From: JAAYUD01 sp036846645
GTDB taxonomy: Bacteria > Bacteroidota > Bacteroidia > Bacteroidales > Bacteroidaceae
Assembly: GCA_036846645.1 (NCBI GenBank)
Contig: DAIUBN010000108.1
Span: 1-10,515, forward strand
Length of the DNA stretch: 10,515 nt
Reading direction: 5' to 3'
Shown here piece after piece: positions 8,201 to 10,515 of this stretch (position 1 is its first letter; each line of letters opens with the position of its first letter). The notes below the pieces were generated by a model. The model searched no databases. It saw only the letters and a program-made list of their open reading frames with translations, and was not told the origin of the DNA. The translations under genes were made by a program, and so were the position numbers.

Positions 8201-9273
8201 TGAACTTGCCGCGTTACATTATAATATTGGAGACGCAAATCAACATAATTTACACCACCACCTCTCGTCCCAATCCAGAGCATCCGCAAATTGGCATCAT
8301 AATATCCTGTCAGCATACGGTTCTCTAGATAATGCTGAGAAGAAGACAACGGATTCTCTACAATAGTTGTTATGTATCTTTTCGAATTATTTTTATCTAA
8401 AGCAATAAATGTATATCCACTCCATGTCACGGCAAGGTATTGATGATTGCCTATTGGAAGAACTTGGTAAACATCATTATGAGACAATACTCTTTTTAAT
8501 GAAGTATCTCTTATACTATCAACAGTACCGGTCTGTATATGATAACGAATAATACCTTGATCTATTGTCGATACCCATACAAAGCCATCGGCTATTATCA
8601 TTGATGTTGTAGGAAGATTATGAGAGCCATCACCATAGATGCTAGATATACGACTCACGTCGCTTGTTCCAATCTTATGGCGAAACAGGTGTCCCCTGTC
8701 ACTCAGCAAATAGAAATTATTTTCTGAAGGCAAATAACATATCTGAGCGAGAGATTCGGATTTGTTCAGATGAAAGAGCAGACTATGCACTTGTTTCAGT
8801 TTTATAGACTGTGTAGAGTTGTTATTATCCTTATTCTCTATGATTTGAAACAGTAATAATTTATTAGAAGTTATTACCCAGATATAATTATTGACAGAAG
8901 GGTATAAATGCATTATCTCTGACTTTCTTAATTCAGAAGGCTGTTCAAAAGGAATATATTTGCCCGACAAGTGATTGAAAAAACAAAGTCGTGTACTAGA
9001 AAGTAATGCAAAACATTGTTGAGTAGCTTCCTTTATCTCATCAATCTGCATATACTGATTCTTCAAGATAAAATTCTTAAAATTATTGCCATCATAACGA
9101 CTTAGGCCATTACTAGTACCAAACCACATGAAACCTTTTTTATCCTTTAATATACTAACAACAGTATTATCGCCCAAACCTTGTTGCATTGTCAAGGAAT
9201 GGAAATCGCGTTCTATAGTGAAAGAACTACAGATAAGCAAGATTAGTAATAAAAGTGATAAAGAATGCTTCAT
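5206..9273 (-). CDS. Hybrid two-component system regulator (HTCS) with propeller sensor and AraC output
   Basis: This 1355-residue inner-membrane sensor-regulator is of the Bacteroidetes PUL type. In order it has a signal peptide/anchor (1-20) and about ten visible Reg_prop propeller blades across ~30-640, recognisable by FMWFGTSNGLSRYDG (48-62), MLWIGTRGGGVNYVD (331-345), SIWAGTDNGLFRFD and HIWIGNASS. A Y_Y_Y domain (about 705-777) and one membrane helix (about 783-804) follow. The histidine kinase has H847 in the HELRTP H-box, N964 in NLLSNAFKYTP, DTGVGMP and VGIGLYIVK. The receiver (about 1107-1220) has acidic E1112/D1113, phosphoacceptor D1155, T1185 and K1207. An AraC-type helix-turn-helix completes it (about 1255-1355). 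All key phosphorelay residues are present, so it should be functional. Such proteins bind oligosaccharides between propeller subunits in the periplasm and activate an adjacent PUL. Its target is probably the divergent susC-like operon at 9440. The sensor is not the periplasmic-binding-protein type of the B. thetaiotaomicron fructose regulator BT1754, so the ligand is unknown. Confidence 0.96.
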   Translation of the reverse strand: MKHSLSLLLLILLICSSFTIERDFHSLTMQQGLGDNTVVSILKDKKGFMWFGTSNGLSRYDGNNFKNFILKNQYMQIDEIKEATQQCFALLSSTRLCFFNHLSGKYIPFEQPSELRKSEIMHLYPSVNNYIWVITSNKLLLFQIIENKDNNNSTQSIKLKQVHSLLFHLNKSESLAQICYLPSENNFYLLSDRGHLFRHKIGTSDVSRISSIYGDGSHNLPTTSMIIADGFVWVSTIDQGIIRYHIQTGTVDSIRDTSLKRVLSHNDVYQVLPIGNHQYLAVTWSGYTFIALDKNNSKRYITTIVENPLSSSQHYLENRMLTGYYDANLRMLWIGTRGGGVNYVDLRLQYYNVTRQVQHNEICAIVNDDKRYVWLATFHNGIMKSKTPYEKGKSLEFVSVHPSSGGGSKTVLCALKAPGGDLWFGGQDGTLTYYSKFNGRLSVRKLRLPDNSLNSSAVWSLFQDSRHRFWVGTANALYFFDERDNNLRLVKNNLSVVRCITETSDRSIWAGTDNGLFRFDTTAAGKMMIRKGYEHQLPHLSDYSVRSVLAASDKNIYVGYAGGLAIVNPKENKVISLFTTKDGLSNNFVGCIANDDKGHIWIGNASSISRFSRHQHIFYNYYISGNNRSVMFMDRTLFFGNNRNLTYVYPDEMKFYLNKKFDVQLTGLKVANRLINIGEDVNGQTILQQDLSTLNKIKLSNKNRDFSILFNNLCYSEDLQKYNYRLTPYQKNWLVLNEKGEVSYTNLPEGDYVFEVCCIYPDGSTGNVTRLNIVIEPHWSHTLLFRLFILLLIIGIVAYLIRYFNQRKKRLMYEMQMKNELLKLNMDWERERQIRKERENFFTGVAHELRTPLTLILSPLMELLHQTKADNSVYPQLERMYKNGTSLQSLVNQLLYVQKIEAGMVKLQLSEVDIVQIITDVVESFRELADFQHCTLTSNITIPSLSLWIDVEKIISAVKNLLSNAFKYTPQGGSVSVTVEEKAIDEGSFCILSVSDTGVGMPKEDQEHIFDSFITGVNRPNYSTKVGIGLYIVKNTVELHHGLIKLESEPGKGSTFKLYIPTGKEHFVNDSYEIVAYDINNEAIPDVDISKLSFAASTVESDTNKSTILVVEDNIDMRRYICSLFSSRYHLLEAGNGKEGIDLATANLPLLVITDVMMPVMNGFQCARILRQQSQTSHIPILMLTAKAEDVDVLKGLESGVDDYMMKPFNPEVLKAKAESLIQLREHLKQIYTKSLMLKSTTPESPEYEMDVFMQQVINLVEANLSDVNFNVKILAEKMNMSQPTLFRKLKQHTDLSVIEIIRSIRVTKAAALLMEKQHTVQEISELVGFNDVRTLRKHFMNKFGVSPSNFMDKE

Positions 9274-9291
9274 TATTAATCATATCTAATA

Positions 9292-9299
9292 CAAATATA
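9292..9299 (-). promoter_or_regulatory. Candidate -7 box of the HTCS promoter
   Basis: Read on the minus strand this is TATATTTG, an exact TAnnTTTG match, ending 18 nt upstream of the HTCS ATG. The predicted leader is therefore short. No convincing -33 TTTG is present 19-21 nt upstream. A 10-bp palindrome, AACAATTGTT (9299-9308), abuts it on the upstream side and could be a regulator site. Confidence 0.45.
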
Positions 9300-9333
9300 A
9301 CAATTGTTGATGAGAATAATAGCATTTGAATTA

Positions 9334-9346
9334 AATATGTCATATT
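9334..9346. repeat. Inverted repeat AATATG-T-CATATT in the HTCS/susC intergenic region
   Basis: Perfect 6-bp arms around a single base, lying between the two divergent -7 boxes and about 40 nt upstream of the susC-side box. The position suits an activator or repressor site, but AT-rich palindromes are common by chance. Confidence 0.3.
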
Positions 9347-9386
9347 AATGAATTGAATGTGTATCTTAATTAACCTTTCAAATGTG

Positions 9387-9394
9387 TAGATTTG
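9387..9394 (+). promoter_or_regulatory. Candidate -7 box of the susC-like operon promoter
   Basis: TAGATTTG matches TAnnTTTG exactly and would start transcription near 9401, leaving a leader of about 39 nt before the ATG at 9440. No TTTG occurs at the -33 position, consistent with a promoter that depends on an activator such as the adjacent HTCS. An 8-nt direct repeat, AATGTGTA, occurs at 9356-9363 and 9381-9388, the second copy overlapping this box. Confidence 0.5.
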
Positions 9395-9439
9395 CAAAAA
9401 TGAAAAGGAAAACCTAATGTTAAATTTAAAATTGTTGAT

Positions 9440-10515
9440 ATGAAACACAAATTGATTTTATCCCTATTCGTTCTGCTACTTGGCTGTGCACTTCCTATTT
9501 TTGCTCAGCAGACGGTAACAGGAACTGTAACGGACAACTCCAACGAACCGATTATCGGTGCTAGTGTAATCGTGAGAGGTACATCCATTAGCTCCATCAC
9601 TGATATCAATGGAAAGTTCTCTCTGAAAAATGTAAAAAAAGGAAACTCAATCGTTATTTCTTATATCGGTTATAAGACACAAACGATTGTATTTAATGGT
9701 AGACCAGTGAATGCTGTTTTAGAAGAAGACAACACTACATTGGACGAAGTGGTTGTTGTAGGTTATGGTACACAGAAAAAGGTGAATCTGACAGGAGCTG
9801 TTGCTACTGTCGACAAGAAGATGCTCGATTCTAGACCTGTAACCTCTGTAGCACAAGCTTTGCAAGGAACAGTACCAGGCTTAAATATCTCGGCTCCTAC
9901 TCAAGGTGGTCGTCTGGATGTCAACCCAGGAATCAACATCCGTGGTACGGGAAACTTAGGTACAGGTTCCAGTTCTTCTCCTCTGATTTTGATTGATGGC
10001 GTAGAAGGAGATATCAACAGTTTGAATCCTCAAGATATAGCAAGCATCTCGGTTTTAAAAGATGCTGCTTCTGCTGCTGTTTATGGTTCTAGAGCACCAT
10101 TTGGTGTTATTCTTATCACAACGAAATCGGGCGAGAAGGGAAAAGTCAGTGTACAATATTCGGGAAACTTCCGTTGGTCACGGCCTACAAACATACCTGA
10201 TATGCTCGATTCATACACTTTTACACAATACTTTAATCGTGCAAAATCAAACAACTTAGATGGTGGCGCACCTATCTTCTCTGATGCAACGATAGAGCGC
10301 ATCAAGCAATTCATGGCAGGTGAGATAAAAGAAACAGCAGACCCGACCTTAACGCAGGCTGGTAATTGTTTCGTATTTAATATTCGTTCGAATGATAATC
10401 AGAACTGGCCAAAAAATTTTATTAATAAGACAGCTTTCGGCCAAGAGCACAATTTAAGCGTATCCGGTGGTGGAGATAAAGTACGCTACTATTTGTCTAC
10501 TGCATACTTACTTCA
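9440..10515 (+). CDS. SusC-like TonB-linked outer membrane porin, N-terminal part (3' end outside window)
   Basis: The open frame starts at ATG 9440 and runs off the window after 358 full codons, about one third of a normal SusC protein (about 1000 residues). It has a signal peptide (1-22, cleavage likely after FA, before QQ). A carboxypeptidase-regulatory-like domain follows (about 25-96: VTGTVTDNSNEPIIGASVIV, DINGKFSL, SYIGYKTQ). The family hallmark LDEVVVVGYGTQKK is at 101-114. The plug spans about 118-231, with QALQGTVPGLNI, NIRGTGNL, PLILIDGV, LNPQDIASISVLKDAASAAVYGSRAPFGVILITTK. The first barrel strands then begin. SusC proteins import oligosaccharides across the outer membrane with TonB energy, under a SusD lid; susD should follow outside the window. 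It is divergent from, and probably controlled by, the HTCS. Nothing in the visible part indicates the glycan. Confidence 0.95.
   Translation, partial: MKHKLILSLFVLLLGCALPIFAQQTVTGTVTDNSNEPIIGASVIVRGTSISSITDINGKFSLKNVKKGNSIVISYIGYKTQTIVFNGRPVNAVLEEDNTTLDEVVVVGYGTQKKVNLTGAVATVDKKMLDSRPVTSVAQALQGTVPGLNISAPTQGGRLDVNPGINIRGTGNLGTGSSSSPLILIDGVEGDINSLNPQDIASISVLKDAASAAVYGSRAPFGVILITTKSGEKGKVSVQYSGNFRWSRPTNIPDMLDSYTFTQYFNRAKSNNLDGGAPIFSDATIERIKQFMAGEIKETADPTLTQAGNCFVFNIRSNDNQNWPKNFINKTAFGQEHNLSVSGGGDKVRYYLSTAYLL

Noticed and set aside
5206..9273. Possibility that the HTCS is broken or lacks a phosphorelay residue
   Set aside because: The frame is intact over 1355 residues and the H-box His, N-box Asn, glycine boxes, receiver Asp, Thr and Lys, and the AraC helix-turn-helix are all present.
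9440..9487. Lipoprotein signal in the SusC-like protein (LLGC at residues 13-16)
   Set aside because: The -2 position is Leu rather than the usual small residue. The hydrophobic segment continues past the Cys to the standard FA-QQ cleavage site seen in SusC proteins, so ordinary signal peptidase I processing is more likely.

Overview
The window looks like chromosomal DNA of a gut-type Bacteroidales bacterium (Bacteroides/Phocaeicola/Prevotella-like). The grounds are a SusC-family porin with a carboxypeptidase-regulatory-like N-terminus and the LDEVVVVGYG motif, a giant hybrid two-component regulator (HTCS), TAnnTTTG-type -7 promoter boxes, A-rich leaders without strong Shine-Dalgarno sites, and moderate-to-low GC. 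The genus cannot be fixed from the sequence alone.

Layout. (1) 1-666 (+): the 3' end of a secreted carbohydrate-active enzyme with a GH32-like (beta-fructosidase-type) C-terminal sandwich, closed by a strong hairpin-T6 terminator at 740-774. (2) 920-5122 (+): an outer-membrane TonB-dependent-receptor-like barrel gene, followed by a tight three-gene unit: ECF sigma factor, single-pass membrane protein (likely anti-sigma), and a secreted coiled-coil-tailed protein. It ends in a hairpin-T8 terminator at 5160-5196. (3) 5206-9273 (-): a 1355-residue HTCS with periplasmic propeller sensor, Y_Y_Y, histidine kinase, receiver and AraC output, convergent with unit 2. (4) 9440-10515 (+, runs off the edge): a SusC-like porin divergent from the HTCS, marking the start of a polysaccharide utilisation locus (PUL).

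How the genes may work together. The HTCS and susC pair form a standard PUL head: the sensor detects an oligosaccharide in the periplasm and activates the divergent susC operon through the 166-bp intergenic region. Unit 2 looks like a separate envelope-signalling module. The most notable observation is that GCAACG-N17-GTCTA, which fits ECF sigma -35/-10 architecture, occurs upstream of both the barrel gene and the sigma operon and nowhere else that I noticed between genes. This suggests the sigma factor drives its own operon and the barrel gene as a small autoregulated regulon. No RNA genes, insertion sequences or CRISPR arrays were seen, and no gene-free stretch exceeds about 255 bp.
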